Origin: Eucalyptus grandis
Taxonomy: Eukaryota; Streptophyta; Magnoliopsida; Myrtales; Myrtaceae
Assembly: GCF_016545825.1 (NCBI RefSeq)
Contig: NC_052612.1
Span: 48,591,738 to 48,655,737, forward strand
Reading direction: 5' to 3'
Length of the DNA: 64,000 bases
Within the stretch, counting starts at the first letter, position 1. Every line of letters starts with the position of its first letter. The notes under the pieces are model-generated. The model ran no database searches. It saw nothing but the letters and a program-made list of their open reading frames with translations, and was not told where the DNA came from. This document shows, in pieces, positions 10,051 through 22,755 of the stretch. The position numbers and the translations under genes are program-made.

Positions 10051-11771
10051 TAGAGGTGTGTATGGTCCAGGCAGGCGGTTCCCGACCTAGAACTGGGAAC
10101 CGCCCGCTAAGGACCGGTTCCGAAAAATTGGAACTGGGATCCACCCATTTGTTGCTTGGATCCACCCGAGAACCGGACCGGGTGGATCCGTGGAACCAAT
10201 TTTTAACGCGAAAAATTTTGGTTTTCAACACAAAACGGTCGCAAAACAATTTTGGTTTCTCGGACCGCCGGTCCAATCTGGTTCCCAAGTTTTGAGCTCT
10301 AAAATTCCAAGTTCCAATCTCCAAAAACTAAAACAATAATTAATAGTCGAATGCTCAACATTAAATAACAGTCAACTACACGTGAATGATAAAAAAAACT
10401 AAGTGCGGTGGGGAAAAAACCCTCAAGATGACTCATGGATCTACCTTGTAATCTTCACCAACATCTGCCATTGTCAACTCAATTTCCATGACTTCCAGAG
10501 GTGCAACAACAGAAGTCGCAACATCTTTGGGGGCCACATTTTCTACCAAAGAATCTGTCCATTGAAAGAAATCACAAGCTCCATGTCCCTGTGTTCAAGC
10601 CAACACAAGTTAAATAAACAACAACCAAAAGTGCAATCTTGTGAGTACCAAATGATTAGAACGAATGAGCACAAGGGAAGAAATCAAAAAACACAGCAAA
10701 AGGGAAAAGCAACCCAGGATTATGCAAATTCAAGCATGAGCACCATCGAAGACAAAGCACCAAGATGAACAGCGATCGATTCCCAAAACAAAGACTTGAA
10801 CACTTCACCTATTGGGTAATCAAACTGAAGTACAAGTTCGCAAGCGGAAGATGAATTGAGAGGCAAGCTGGAAGCCGATAATCGTACCTTGTTGAGTGAC
10901 GGAAAAGGGGCTCGGTTGAGATGGACAGCAAGGTGGAGGAGCAAATGCGGCCGGGCGGGTGGCGACCGGCGTGAGGGGGCGGACAGCAACGGAGGAGCAA
11001 CATCGGCGGTGTCGATGCTCGGGGAGGAATCAAAGACGAAGGGACTGAGCGTCGGCGAGGGGGTAGACAGCAGAGGCGGAGGAGCAGCGGTTGTGGCGAG
11101 TGGCGACCGGCGCGAGGGGGTGGACAGCGGTGGAGGAGGAGCAACGGCAGCGGCGTGGATGCTCGAGGAGGAATCAAAGACGAAGAGAAGAGACTGAGGA
11201 AGAAACAGAGAGAGAATCAAAGATTGAGGAAGAAACCGGAAGAGATGAGACGCGAATTAGGGCTTCGTACCTTGTTGAGTGACGGAAAATGGGCTCGATC
11301 GAGATGTACAGCAGAGGTGGAGGAGCAATGGCGGGCCGTGGCGGGTGGCGACCGGCGCAGGGGGCGGATAGTAGAGGCGGAGGAGTAGCGGTTGTGGTGA
11401 GTGGCGACCGGCGCGAGGGGGCGGACAACGGCGGAGGAGGAGTAGCGGCGGCGGCGTGGATGCTCGAGGAGGAATCGAAGACGAAGAGAAGAGACTCGAG
11501 GAAGAAACAGAGAGAATCAAAGACCGAGGAAGAAACCGGAAGAGATGAGACGCGAATTAGGGCTTCATAAATTTCGTTTAGTATTTTTTTTTTATATTAT
11601 AAATAGCTACCGGTCCAATCTAGGTGGGCGGGCGGGCGGATCCGCCCGGACCGACCGATTCCCACCGGTTCTCAACAATTGGAACCGGAACTGGACCGGT
11701 TCCCTCAAGAACCGCCGGTTCCGGCGGTTCCGGCCCGGTTCGGGCGGTTCCGGGTATTTTGCACACCCCTA
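10051..11771. mobile_element. Non-autonomous hAT-like element
   Basis: The termini are TAGAGGTGTG at the left and CACACCCCTA at the right, i.e. TAGGGGTGTG inverted, as in plant Ac-type hAT elements. Sub-terminal regions are full of short GGTTC/GAACC words (10078-10320 and 11640-11755) on both strands, another usual hAT feature. Flanking 'ggtcagc' and 'agtcaac' are a weak 5/7 match for a target duplication. No transposase is seen, and the interior carries a tandem repeat. Confidence 0.65.
10880..11570. repeat. Two-copy GC-rich tandem repeat inside the hAT-like element
   Basis: The word 'accttgttgagtgacgg' starts two long similar units, at about 10886 and 11269. Each is followed by a run rich in 'ggcggaggagcagcgg' and 'gtggcgaccggcgcgagg' and ends in 'gagatgagacgcgaattagg' (about 11241-11265 and 11543-11564). 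Long open frames on both strands here come from the GC-rich, stop-poor repeat and are not called as genes. Confidence 0.75.
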
Positions 11772-12229
11772 AGTCAACCACCCTAGCCTAGGGTCGGCGA
11801 TGAGCAGCAGCAATAATGCCAAGCTGCAAGTCCTTACCCTTATTTCCAATTTTTAAAATTGTTTTAGCTTATTTTTAGTTTTAAAATATAATTTAAATAA
11901 GATTGGAAGGATAAATTAATATGAAATGCCACGTAGAAGATAAATTAGTTTATAAATACCATGTTAGTATTTTTTTATTGGACAAATCAATAGTGTTAAT
12001 GGAGGGACTTAATTATATTTGACAAGTTCTATGATTTAATTGTATTTTTTGAAAATTTTAAGATTCAATTGTATTTTTATGATAAGTTTTAAGATTTATG
12101 GTGCACATATTTAGGAAAAAAACAAAGAATGACAAACGACTGTTCAACAATAGCATGTCTATTCGAGGAGATAAATATTCAATTCAAATCTTGTGCAATC
12201 ATCTTGTCCAACGAGTTATTTAGGATGCG

Positions 12230-12700
12230 AATGATAAATATTATGGTCAGAAATTGATTTTTGGAAGAGAAATAAATTTTTCTATTTCTATTTTTAAATG
12301 AGTTTCTAAGCAAAAAGACTCGTTTGATAACAACACAAAATTTCTTTCTTTCGAATGGTGGCAACCGACGGACAATGGTAGTGGCGGCTAAAGCAACCAG
12401 CAAATAGCGGACGACAAGTGGCGACGACCGGAACCTAAACGGTGGTCACCGCAATGGATGGACAACCGGTTCATAATAAGGACGAACGATGAGATAAATT
12501 TTTATTTCTCATTTGTGTTCCAGAAATAAATAAGTAAAAAAATTTTACTTCGATTTCTATTTCAAACCTATTTTTAGAACAAAAATCTATTTCAAAATAA
12601 TAAAAAAATAGAATAATTTTATCAAACGGATTTCTATTTCAAAACAAGTCTCGAAATAAAAAAATTATTTTTAGAACAAAAATTGTAATTTGTCATGCAC
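12230..12700. mobile_element. AT-rich MITE-like element
   Basis: Imperfect inverted arms with the motif 'cgtttgataa' occur near 12322 (as given) and near 12617 (inverted). The arms are rich in 'ctatttctattt' and 'aaataaa' words around a short GC-richer core (12355-12480). The ends are not exactly defined, and there is no coding potential. Confidence 0.45.
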
Positions 12701-14640
12701 TCCCTTAGTTTCTCTCGTAGTACTACGTACATTTGGATTATTGGCAAACATATGTTATAAATGGATCAACTTCAATACGTAATAACAATTTGTCACCTCA
12801 CGTGTACTATTAGTTGAATCAATCTCAAATTGTACAGCATTTTTCTTTGTTTTGTGATTTGCAGTAGTACAAAAAGTCTTGCGGAATGGAATGTAAGATA
12901 TTTTCTTTCCTTTAATCTTTAGAGATTGTCCGCATTTGTAGTTCTTTTTCTTGTCACAATGAACGTAGCATGTATTTCTTAATAATCAACTCTTCAAAGG
13001 CAACCATGGGGGCCATGGGGGCATTGGCAAGAATTGAACTCCAAATTTATTATTAAAAAAAAAAAAAAAAAAAAAACTATGCTTATAAGTTGTGAAAGTG
13101 TAAGTCTGTCCTCCTTTACCTCACCACAAAGACCATCATAAAAGAGGGCTAATAGACATCATAAAGGATGTTTTGCCCATTAAATGAAAATGCGAGTAAA
13201 CCTCACTCATCGATCATAAGATCTTTTATGAACAAAAAAATCGTAAAATCTTTGAAATTTTTATGTGTTGAGACGTTTCATATAGGAGTTACAAGCAAAT
13301 GCATGTGATCACAATGGATTTACGATCGAATCTATTACTTAGAAGACCATAAAAGCCCCCAGTCAACGCATAGCTCACCAAATACCTTGTATTTGGCTAT
13401 CAAAATTTTATTTACGTTAAAACGTTCTACCCACTAGTACTTCTATGTAATTTCACAGAAACATCTCTGTATGTTAGCGTACTCAAATGAGAAGTGAAGA
13501 TGGACTCTTGAACTATGTAGTAAGAAAGTATATTTCACCGGGGTTCGAGTTACTGATTTGCCTTATTATTATGGAACATGACTGTTGTCCACGGAAATTG
13601 AAACAATACCTGGGTAGACTACTATGGACATTTAATCAATGTAAAACTTGACATATCAACTACCAGTCCATCAAATGTGTTCAAGCATGTGGCTCATCCG
13701 TTCAATAAGTGCCGCTATCAAGCATGACTCAATTGACCAAATGACTAGTTCCGGTACGCTTCTCAAGTAGAGAAGATGGTCTAACAGCGAGACCTGCACC
13801 TCAGCCCTTCCCTGGGGCCAGTATCCGAGGAATGCACGAAAGAGAGTGGTAAAAGGACAGCTTTTCCCTGGATCAACACATTTTTTTCTGGCTCATGGAA
13901 AGACAGATCAACTAACTTTCAGTGCTGCTGAACAAAATGAAGAAGATGAGCCCCCCACATCACAACGGAGAGCTCGAGATTCCACACCATTCATCAGGTT
14001 AGGGTAGGGTTCGTGAAGGATTGCTTTCGCACTACGTCACAAGAATGAGTAGCGATCGTGGAGGTGATTATCAATATAATAACATAGACTTTGCTCAAAG
14101 GTCAGAGCAGCGTTTATGGAACTGGACCCCCTCTTTCAGATCATCGTAAGGTGATGACCTCGTCGACAAGAAGAAAAGATGGTCCACAGGACACATTTTT
14201 CCATCCCGGCGAGACCACCACTTGGCCTTTTCCTGGGCCAGTAACGAAGGTACGAAAGAGAGTGGGAAAAGGGACAGCCGATAGGTTCGAGAGAGATGGG
14301 AAAAAGGACAGGCTTTCCCTGGACCAACGCATTTTTCCAGTTTCTTGGAAAGACAGATCAACTAACGTTCAGAGCTGTCGAAGATAAGGAAGAAGATGAA
14401 GCTCCAGCATCACAAAGCATCACAAACCGAAAGCTTGAGAATCCACGCTGTTCATCAGGGTACGGTTCACGAAGGAGTGCTTTCACGCTACGTCACAAGA
14501 ATGGGTAGAGATCACGAAGGTGCTACTCAATATAACATGGACTTTGCTCAAGTCAGAACGACATTTACTGAACCGGACCCCCTTCCAGATCATTTCCAGT
14601 TGCATCTGCTAGTCTATGACATGATGACCTCGTGAATAAG
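12700..14640. repeat. Flank block R, unit 2 (complete, with internal dimer)
   Basis: From 'ttattggcaaacatatgttataaatgg' (12738 region) onward this block parallels 21893-22750. Its second half is a tandem dimer of about 450 bp: 13755-14160 and 14161-14640 carry the same ordered words. Uninterrupted copies of the copia target (14076) and of the 22756 element target (14116, 14565) are found here. A poly-A run of about 25 lies at 13050-13076. Short open frames inside are not conserved between copies. Confidence 0.8.
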
Positions 14641-15088
14641 AGTCCTTAAAAAAATTGCATCTAATAATACTTATTCTTCTCAAATCAAACTACGAACTAT
14701 CATTGGATTCACAAAATTATAAAGAACACAGAAAATTACATATATTACCAGCTTTATTATATTTCTGAAAATATTCTCTGTAGATCTTTGAATAACTTGG
14801 ACACCATTATCATGTGCGGCAGCATTGTAACGTCAGTCAAATGTGTGCAACCATCAAAAAATAAAAAGGGTAAATAGCCAGACCAGAAGACAGAGCTCTA
14901 TTACATCTCAATATGAAATTCACGACCAGCAACTTCATTAACAACAGTACATGTATTACCACCAAGCTGAGTTTTTCTATGGTAAGGTATTTCTACAAGA
15001 TTCAGACACAATCCATTCATGAAACTAGAACAGCAGCCAAAATGTAAACAGCCAAGACCTCATCGTAAAGTTACAAAGGACCACGAGC
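14641..15088. other. 3' flank of SGT1, duplicated at 23520-24915
   Basis: No gene is called. The sequence is a diverged copy of 23520-23714 plus 24386-24555. It carries paired words such as 'gagtccttaaa' and 'catgaaactagaa(c/t)agcagc'. It includes the probable SGT1 3' UTR. Two insertions present in unit 3 are absent here. Confidence 0.65.
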
Positions 15089-18000
15089 CTAGTACTCCCA
15101 TTTCTTCACCTCCATACCTTCAGGAGGACTTCCTTCTACCTTCTTCGACCCCACTTCTTTCCAATTTGTGGACAGGACTGTTCCATTTGACTCCACCTGT
15201 TAAATGCATCACTACAAGTATGAGCAAAAATCTAGCTAAAGCAATTGTATTTAAGGCTGTATCAAACCTTTGCTGAAAGGTTCCCAGTGAGGACAAGATG
15301 CAACGTAAAAGAAGAGGACATTTGCATGCCCATCGTGAAAGAACCAAACATACACAAAATCATGTCATGCTTAAGCTACAGCTATGAAAGATAATGCAAG
15401 AGCCTTCAGTCTTACAAATGATTTTCTCATTGCTCTCCTTGTGTCATCATCAGCATCCTTGTAAATATCTTGGAAAAATCTGTTCAAAGCTGCATCCCCA
15501 TCCAACTTTTCTTCTTTCTCCTGAAATGCAACAAGCAAGAAGACAACTCTGGTCAAAATGCAACTATCACTCTTGCAAAAACAAACTCTACACCCTAGCT
15601 CGAGATAGAGAATCGAGAGATGAGGCTGATGACAAACCTCCTTCTTTACTTGAGCTTCCAGCTTATCCCAGTCTACCCTTTTTGGTTTTGATGATGGATA
15701 CGAGGGCCTTTGAGATCCAGATACAGTGCCAGATACAGTGCCTGTGAGTTTCATTTGACATGCTCATCAATAGTTAAATCTCCCAGAATATTCATCAGTA
15801 AAAGAGGAGATAATCCTTCTTCCGGACAGCCATTCTCAAACATGGTGGATAAATCATGTACAGCCGTCAATGGTCCAACGACCAAAAGCAGTCTGTTCGT
15901 GCATTAAATAAAATTGTTACTAGACTCCATAAGTTGCGGTGTTCCAGATATGCATAAGCTTCTCGTTTTAAATGAATGTTTGTAATATACTTTGAAGTGG
16001 TATATCTTATACCAAGCACCAGATAGATATAAGGAATTTCTCCAAACAGTTCCATCTCCCTGGAGTCCAAGGCATCATTTAATTGAGACAAATTAGTAGG
16101 TATTAATGTATCTCAGTCTAACAACTAATGACACTTTCAGAATGACTTAAGTAACAATGTGTACCTTCAGAAAGTTACAGTGTGTACCTTCAGAAATTTC
16201 ATAAAAGTTAGCAAATCTAATGTTGCAAGACATCAGGTATGAGTCCACAAATTCAAGAGGGTGACATTTGATTTTTTATTTGATTTGATTTTATTTTATT
16301 TTTATTTTGGGGGTGGGGAAAGAATTCCGTGAGGTTTGACACGCTAAATACAAGCAAGAATTAAAATGTGGAGCACTTTCACTATAGGGATGAAAGAAAA
16401 GCAGAACATGTACCTGAGACTACATGAATTTTTTGAGGAACTGTGCTGTCCTTGCTAAATTCAAGAGAAGTCCAGTTTAATGGCTCAGCTTTTGCAAGCC
16501 GGACTTCGATTTTGCTTGGCAAGACTTCATATTTGCACTTCTCCGGTGCTATCTGTTACAAATGGAACCCAAATGAAGCAGAAAGCAGACAAGAAAACTG
16601 GTAAAAAGGCCAGTAGAAAGTGCATTCGCTAGACCCGACTTGGTACTCGAGGAAAACTATAAATCCCTATTGATCCTATTTGAAGATCTCGAAATAGAAT
16701 CCTGTCTCAAGAAATTTAACCCAAGAAAATCAACTTATTAATGCATAATTAGTGCCTTTTTATACATGTGATAAGACCGATCACACAATGACCAACCCAC
16801 ACATGTCAAACTTATCGGCCACCTTGCCTACATTTGAAACAATTAATTTTTAAACTTTTTAGTTTCCTTCCAAAATTTTGAAAATTGAAAAAAAAAAAAA
16901 AAAAATCTAGCTTAAAAAAAATTAAGAAAAATTACGTATTTGAAAGGTCTCCTAAATATGTCAACTTACAAAACACACAAGATTTGATTAAAAAACAGTT
17001 TAATGTATAAGTCACTACAAACAAACCTATTATAGGCTGCTCTATTACAAATTGCTGGGTTACACACCTTTCCGAATAGGCGGGGTTGAAAATGATATGC
17101 ATCCTCACCAGGGACATCAATGATAACGCTAAGCTGCAAAGGGCATCAATCAAGTCAGTGTCCATCCTATTTTTTAAAAAGAAAAATGAGCAACAAGTCC
17201 AACATTGATAAGCACAAAATCCTATGTGATTAAAACCTTACAATTTGTTCACCAAAATCAACAGCAACATTTTCAGCTGGTATGCCTTTTGCAAATATAG
17301 TTATAACCACTTCCTCAGGCTTCTGGTAGAATTCATGTCTGCACTCACAAAAGATCAGCTGTTAAATTACTGATAAGCCTGCTTAATTATGGAAAGGGCA
17401 TGCATTCTAAGATCTTTTTTTAATGGATGCTATAAAGGCTTTTAACTGGTAGAAGCATAACAGCTGCGAAAGCATAACTAATGATAAGCTGCAAACTTCC
17501 AAAGCCCAGACTCTGTCGCACCATGATGATTTTCAAACTGACAGAACAAAAGTGCAGCTCATATACAATTGATCTGAAACAAATTCTTCCTTATTAAGCA
17601 TATGGCGTATGACCTGTATTTCGGTTTGACATTCAACTGTGAAGTCGCCTGATTGGGAACCTCATTCACAATCTGACCACCTTCCTCATCACCTTCCACA
17701 GGTACCACCTGGGTTGAGGCCTTTTCAAATGGCTGGTCAAGTGAATCACCAGATTCCTCTAAAACATAATTCCACAGAGCAGTTGATCATTAAGAAGTCA
17801 TTCAATTTCCACAATGTGCAACAAATCATCCACAAAGATCAGTATTAAACATGTACACTTATACATGAAAAGTGCCTAGATCACACGAGAAGGTTGGCCT
17901 GTTATAGGGGAATAACAATGAGCTCCGCTTGCATGCCTGTTATAGGGGAATAACAATGAGCTCCGCTTAGTCATGCAGCTGATATAGATTCTCATCAAGT

Positions 18001-20445
18001 TCAAGTAGCTCCGTAACTAATTATATTAATTTGCATCCTCAAGCAAGGGTGAGCATGGTTCAAGCTAGGCCAATCCACCCCTAACCTTAGGACTAACCCG
18101 CACAGTGATGGTCCTCAATTTTTTCGGACAATAACCGACCCTATTGAGCCTAGAACTGAGGACCAAACCGATTCAATGGGTTCAGCCTGATTTAAGGGTT
18201 AACCCGTGACCAACCAATAATTTTTTTGTTTCATTTTTTGTACTCCCTGACAAGGCAAACCTATCATTTCAAATTACATATTTATTGACAATGCAGCGTT
18301 GTGCAATCAAACTATAAATACCAATACATATTCAACAAATTTAAGATAAGACAACAATAGAAATTTCAGACCTGCTAAAAGCAAAAAACCATAAAAATGA
18401 TTAAGACCGCTCATAGAGATATAGGACAAGATGAGAATTTACGCGGCGATCGAGAAAGTTGTTTCTTTCGATCTTGGCAAATTGAAGACTAACAAGACAA
18501 AGAAGACAGAAGAGAACGAATACTGGAGAAGGGTGCCGTGAGGTGCCGTTTAATTATGCCATTTATAACTCCGTGGGAAGCCGTTTAATGGTGTTGACGC
18601 CGTTTGACTTAAGGTTTTCTGTTTAGAATATATAAAAAAAAAAATTATAAATAATTGGATTGACCCTAAACTCCTAAGACCGAGGACCAACCCACAGTGC
18701 CGAAGATCCCAAGACCAAAGACCGACCCAATCCTCTTGGGAATTGGACTGGACTAGCAGGGTTGGGCCGATCCAAAGTTAACCCCGAACCGATGCTCGCC
18801 CCTAAGAAAAACTCGAGCAGCTTGAGCACCTAATCAAATGATTGTGTTATAAAAAAAATTTAAATAGATTGTACAAATTTGAGCATGACAAATTACTATC
18901 ACACTGCTTCTCATTAGTATAACAAATTGAGAACCCAAGTTTAAGCTCAACTCAAGCTCATATTAATTGATTGGACACAAAATGAGCTCCTGCATATTGA
19001 GTATCTTACAAAATGAAACGCAAGAGGACAAAATAAGCTTAATTTAACTCAATTCAAGTACCAGCTTTTATTTCTCAAGTAGAGAGATTGATTCATCATA
19101 AAGAGATTTAGCTAGTCTAATACCTGCAATACGCTCGTCGCACTTTTTGATTAAATTGGTGAATCTTGCATCCTCAGGATCCAGAGAAGAACCTAATTCA
19201 AATGCTGCTTTGGCAGTCTGATACTCTTCAAGCTCATAACAGGCATTGCTGAGAGAGAGTAAACAAGTGAATATCAGCTCCATATGCCCTCAACAAATAG
19301 CTTTACATAAATGAACAAAAATGATCCAAGTGCAAGTTCTAGAGCTCCAAGGTGACAGCATGTTTACATGTATTACTATGTAGGGAGGAAAGTAGCGCTA
19401 TATTTCATTGCATATGTGAGATAAGATACACCTATCTTTTTATCCCACACGTGTAGATGACCTTCTAAACATCAAAGTGAACAAGCAATATAGCATGAAA
19501 ATTAAAGACAACGAATAGTCACAATGTATCAATTACATACAGAAGTCTTGACCATTTTTCAAAAGAGAATCATCTAGGTTTCATCTGATTTGTCACTATG
19601 ACATTACCACGATCCAAAATAACAAGCTTCCACACACCACTGTCACAATTAGCTGATGCAAGGTCAAAATTTAGAAAAGGAATCGAGTGATACTAACCCC
19701 TTGCGAATGTATGCTTTAGTCATTGAAGGATCTAACTCGATTGCTCTGTTTGCATCAGCAACAGCCTCTAAAGAGGGGGGAAATCAGGAAAACACCAGAT
19801 AAGTCAAAACAGATTGACATAATTAGTAAGAAGGTAGGGCTATGCCGTATTCCGAACAAGACGCGTAGATTAACCGCTATGACCTAGCTAACAGAAAATC
19901 AGAGCAAATCAGCGCAAGGTCTCTCTTTTTCTCCGCCCTTTCTTCACTTCACGTCTGTTATCCCCGAAACAACTCCAACTGGCACAAGGAAAAAAAAATG
20001 GACAGATAGAAAAGATCACTGCCGCTCTATCATCTTCCATTCTCCAACCAGCCTAGTTTGATCATCGGGATTTAACAAAGTTCAATATCGAGAAAACAAG
20101 CGATCTCAGACCGATGTTCTAGCAGTATACAAACCCTACAATCATGAATTTCACATCCTGACAATAAATTGCATGTAAAAGACGCGCGAGATACAACACC
20201 AACGGATTTCTCGACTTACTTAGACACGAAAACAATTAAACCGAAGAACCGACAAAAGGAGTATAGAGAGGGAACAGAAGTGTACCGGTGAAGTTGGAGA
20301 GTTTGAGGTTGGCCTGAGCGCGGTCGGCGAAGAGCTCGGCGTTGTTAGGGCTGAGGGAGATTGCCTGGGTGTAAAGGTCGACGGCGAGCTCGAAGTGGTC
20401 GTCGATGAACGCCTCCTTCGCCTTGATCTCGAGATCGGACGCCAT
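15089..20445 (-). CDS. SGT1: SGT1 co-chaperone (TPR-CS-SGS), 10 exons
   Basis: SGT1 works with HSP90 and RAR1 to stabilise NLR immune receptors and with SKP1 in SCF ligases, in cytosol and nucleus. The exons joined on the minus strand are 20286-20445, 19698-19767, 19124-19248, 17614-17758, 17242-17338, 17068-17133, 16414-16552, 15638-15741, 15416-15520 and 15089-15196. All have GT-AG borders and consistent phase, and give 372 aa, close to plant SGT1 lengths. The order is: N-terminal TPR ([20 protein letters not shown] to about residue 120); a variable acidic linker (exon 4); the CS domain ([18 protein letters not shown] to about 260), the HSP90-binding fold; then the SGS domain ([20 protein letters not shown] to a WEY end). 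A 12-nt repeat in exon 8 gives GTVSGTVSG. It is the only copy in the window with all exons. Intron 3 holds a hAT-like element. Confidence 0.96.
17897..17968. repeat. 34-bp tandem repeat in SGT1 intron 3
   Basis: The 34-nt word from 'gcctgttatagggg' to 'agctccgctt' occurs at 17897-17930 and again at 17935-17968, identical, separated by 4 nt. The unit-1 fragment has a single diverged copy here, so the duplication arose in unit 2. Confidence 0.9.
18044..18804. mobile_element. Non-autonomous hAT-like element in SGT1 intron 3
   Basis: The left end CAAGGGTGAGCAT and the inverted right end TAGGGGCGAGCAT are a 13-bp imperfect TIR. Sub-terminal GGTTC/GACC-type words occur on both sides (18060-18200 and 18655-18795). 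No transposase and no convincing target duplication are seen. It lies between exons 3 and 4 and would be spliced out with the intron. Confidence 0.7.
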
Positions 20446-21300
20446 GGCCGGGAGGATCTGAGGCGAGCAGAAGGTTCTAGAATCGAAGCAGAAGCGAGAT
20501 GAGAGGAGGGGGGAGAGGCAATGGAAGAGAGGGTGAAAAAAGGGTACTGGACGAGGATTGACTCCCGATAGGTTGTGATTTATTTGTAAATGCACTTTGT
20601 AAATATTCGTTGATTATTCCCAGAGTATTTTATACGAGGACCCAAGTCGGGCTAAATTGCAGGCTGAAATGGTAATTTCCTTGCTGTGAAATCGGTGATC
20701 TGAAATAGGAAAAATAATTGAAAATAGATATCTCTTCGAATAAACTCTCCGTAAAATCTTTTTGGAAAGGATTTAGCTTCCGATTTCCTCCTCCTAACAA
20801 TTTAAGATCGTTCTTGTTTAGCCAAAAGAAATATTCGTTGTCCAATCTTGTTTTATGTTTTGCCCCTTCGATTTATCCTGTCCGATCTAATTTTGTAATA
20901 TGCCAAAAGTGATCATTTGGTGTGGCTTTTTTATTATCCCAAATTAGTTTTTTTTTAAAAGGTCTTTTTGTATTTTTAAAAGATTTTTTTTTACATCGCA
21001 TACCAATACCAATATACCAAATCTAAAAATGGATCAAGGCACTTAAATGTATCTTCAACCCAAGATTTATATTACATATATTAAAATATTTCACAACCCT
21101 TAATTATGAAATTTATATTTACGTATAATATATGTATGATCTTATTCACTAAAACTTTTGGGTTGAATTTATTAAAGTTAGTTTTTATCCCTTTTGTATG
21201 TCTATCCATCTTATTAGTCAAATTCCATGTGTCACTCTTAATTTAGTTTATACGTGATAAAAGTATTAAAATGTTTTGTTATTTATATATTCTTTATGTA
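20446..21300. promoter_or_regulatory. 5' UTR and putative promoter region of SGT1
   Basis: This spacer runs from the SGT1 start codon to the UGT pseudogene. The first 150 nt are purine-rich on the minus strand's complement and look like the 5' UTR. The rest is AT-rich. No TATA box or other element can be assigned with confidence. Short open frames (20630-20912) show no recognisable protein features. Confidence 0.4.
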
Positions 21301-21309
21301 CTATTGCCC

Positions 21310-21760
21310 AGGGGATTATGCCAGTCACGTCCACGTTTCCAAGGAGCGGTCGTAAATTCTGCTGCTCCGCTCCAACATTCTCGTTCGCATGTGCATTTTT
21401 CATAGCCGTAGAAGAACTCGACGAAAGAGCTTTGGACTCCCGGGACGGCTTGATGGTGGAGAGCAGCTCAGAAAACGCTGGGTGTAGGCTCGGGTTTCGA
21501 GGCCGGCATACTCAAAGCGCATAGCCAGTTTGTCAGAGAACGCCGCCACGGTGGCTGCGGCGGCGGCGGCGGCGGCAAAAGAGAAGGGCGGAGAGGGAGA
21601 CAGGGGGAAGTTGGTGGAAGGCCATGGATAGGGTGGAGGAGGAGACGGAGGAGATGTAAGAGGTGATGAAAGGAAGGAAGTGGGGACGGGTAAGATGACG
21701 CAGAGGCGAGAGTGGTGACGGAGGGCGGGCTCCACCAGGCGGCACTTAAACTGAACCTTA
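21310..21760 (-). pseudogene. UGT pseudogene (unit 2), internally deleted
   Basis: This is a diverged copy of exon 1 of the UGT at 7910-9535. The left part (21325-21400) matches 8898-8970 ('tttccaaggagcggtcgtaaattctgctgctcc'-type text). It is joined directly to sequence matching 9140-9480, so about 175 nt are missing. Exon 2 with the PSPG box is absent. A GGC/GCG expansion at 21560-21580 makes an alanine- or proline-rich run, depending on frame. No single frame spans it, so it cannot encode an active transferase. Confidence 0.88.
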
Positions 21761-21864
21761 TGTTCGCGAAAAAGCTGGTAACGTGACCGGGAGAGAACAC
21801 ATCCATGAGAACAAAGAACTTCGAAAAAGTTTTATGCACATGCACTTGAATAATACCAGCCCAG

Positions 21865-22755
21865 TTCTTTTATTTTTCTTTCATAGTTCCAGGTACATTC
21901 AAATTATTGGCAAACATTTGTTATAAATGGAAATTGTGTATATCAATTTCATGAACCAATTAAAACATGAAGGATATTTCTATATGTCTTATGACTTTTT
22001 TATTATAAAAAATGTTTTATGAGATGGTACGTTAAAGATTTTTTTTACTTTAATGTAGACATTGTCCGCAATGGTAGGTGTTTTTTCCACGATGGACATA
22101 ATATATATCATGAAGAGTCGAATTTACCATAACCTGCGGCCAACACTTGAAAGGCAACCATGGGGGCATGGGCAAGAATTGAAGTCGTCGGCTGTGATCG
22201 TGTGGTTCCGTCCTCTATATCTTACCAGTAGGACCATCGTAAAGAGAGCTAGTACTCCATAGTAAATCTTTTAAATTCGTGTATTGAGACACTTGAAGAG
22301 TTTACGAACTAATGCAAGTGGTCACAACGGATTCATGACCACGGAACGATTACTTAGGAGACCATAGTAGCTCCCTAGTCCAGTGACTTACTATCCACGA
22401 CAGAGCATGATTTAATTAACCAATGACAAGTTCTCGCACACTTAACATAATCGGTGTATTTGACACTTTCTTCATCACAGGAGAGTCCGAGACCAACACC
22501 TTGGCCTTTCCTTGGGGCCAGTAGATGAGGAGAGGAAACGGATCAATTGCCCTGGAGAGCTGCAGAAGAGAGTGAAGAAGATGAAGGTATTTGCATACAA
22601 GCGAGAGAGCTTGAGAATCCACACCATTCATCGAGGCACGACTCTCGATGGATAGCTTTTACCTTACATCATGAGAACGTGTAGCGACTGTGAATGTGAC
22701 TATTGGTATAAGATGGACTTTGCCCAAAAAATCGTAAAGGGTTTGCTGAACTTGA
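21865..22755. repeat. Flank block R, unit 3, left part
   Basis: This parallels 12725-14120 in the same order: 'attggcaaacatttgttataaatgg', 'aaaggcaaccatgggggcatgggcaagaattgaa', then the R dimer words from 22440. It is interrupted at 22756 by a TIR element and resumes at 23467 ('cccctttcagatcattttta'). Confidence 0.8.

Larger units (their letters stand above)
9868..12112. mobile_element. Long-TIR DNA element containing a nested hAT-like element
   Basis: The left end ('gcaaatcttaaaacttatc', then 'aaaattttcaaaaagtataa') reappears as its reverse complement at 12000-12112. This gives imperfect inverted arms of about 100 bp. Inside, a second element (10051-11771) interrupts a core whose flanks are 'aagggtcagc' and 'agtcaaccaccc'. 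No transposase is visible. It resembles the AT-rich-arm, GC-rich-core elements found at 22756, 23715, 41690 and 50146. Confidence 0.65.

Noticed and set aside
10720..11570. Several overlapping open frames of 75-166 codons on both strands
   Set aside because: They lie in a GC-rich tandem repeat inside a hAT-like element. The peptides are Ser/Pro/Arg-rich low complexity, change with frame, and have no domain text.
14091..14508. Possible small gene in the R block (98-codon frame and antisense frames)
   Set aside because: Equivalent positions in the other R copies are not open in the same frame, and the peptides are not conserved.
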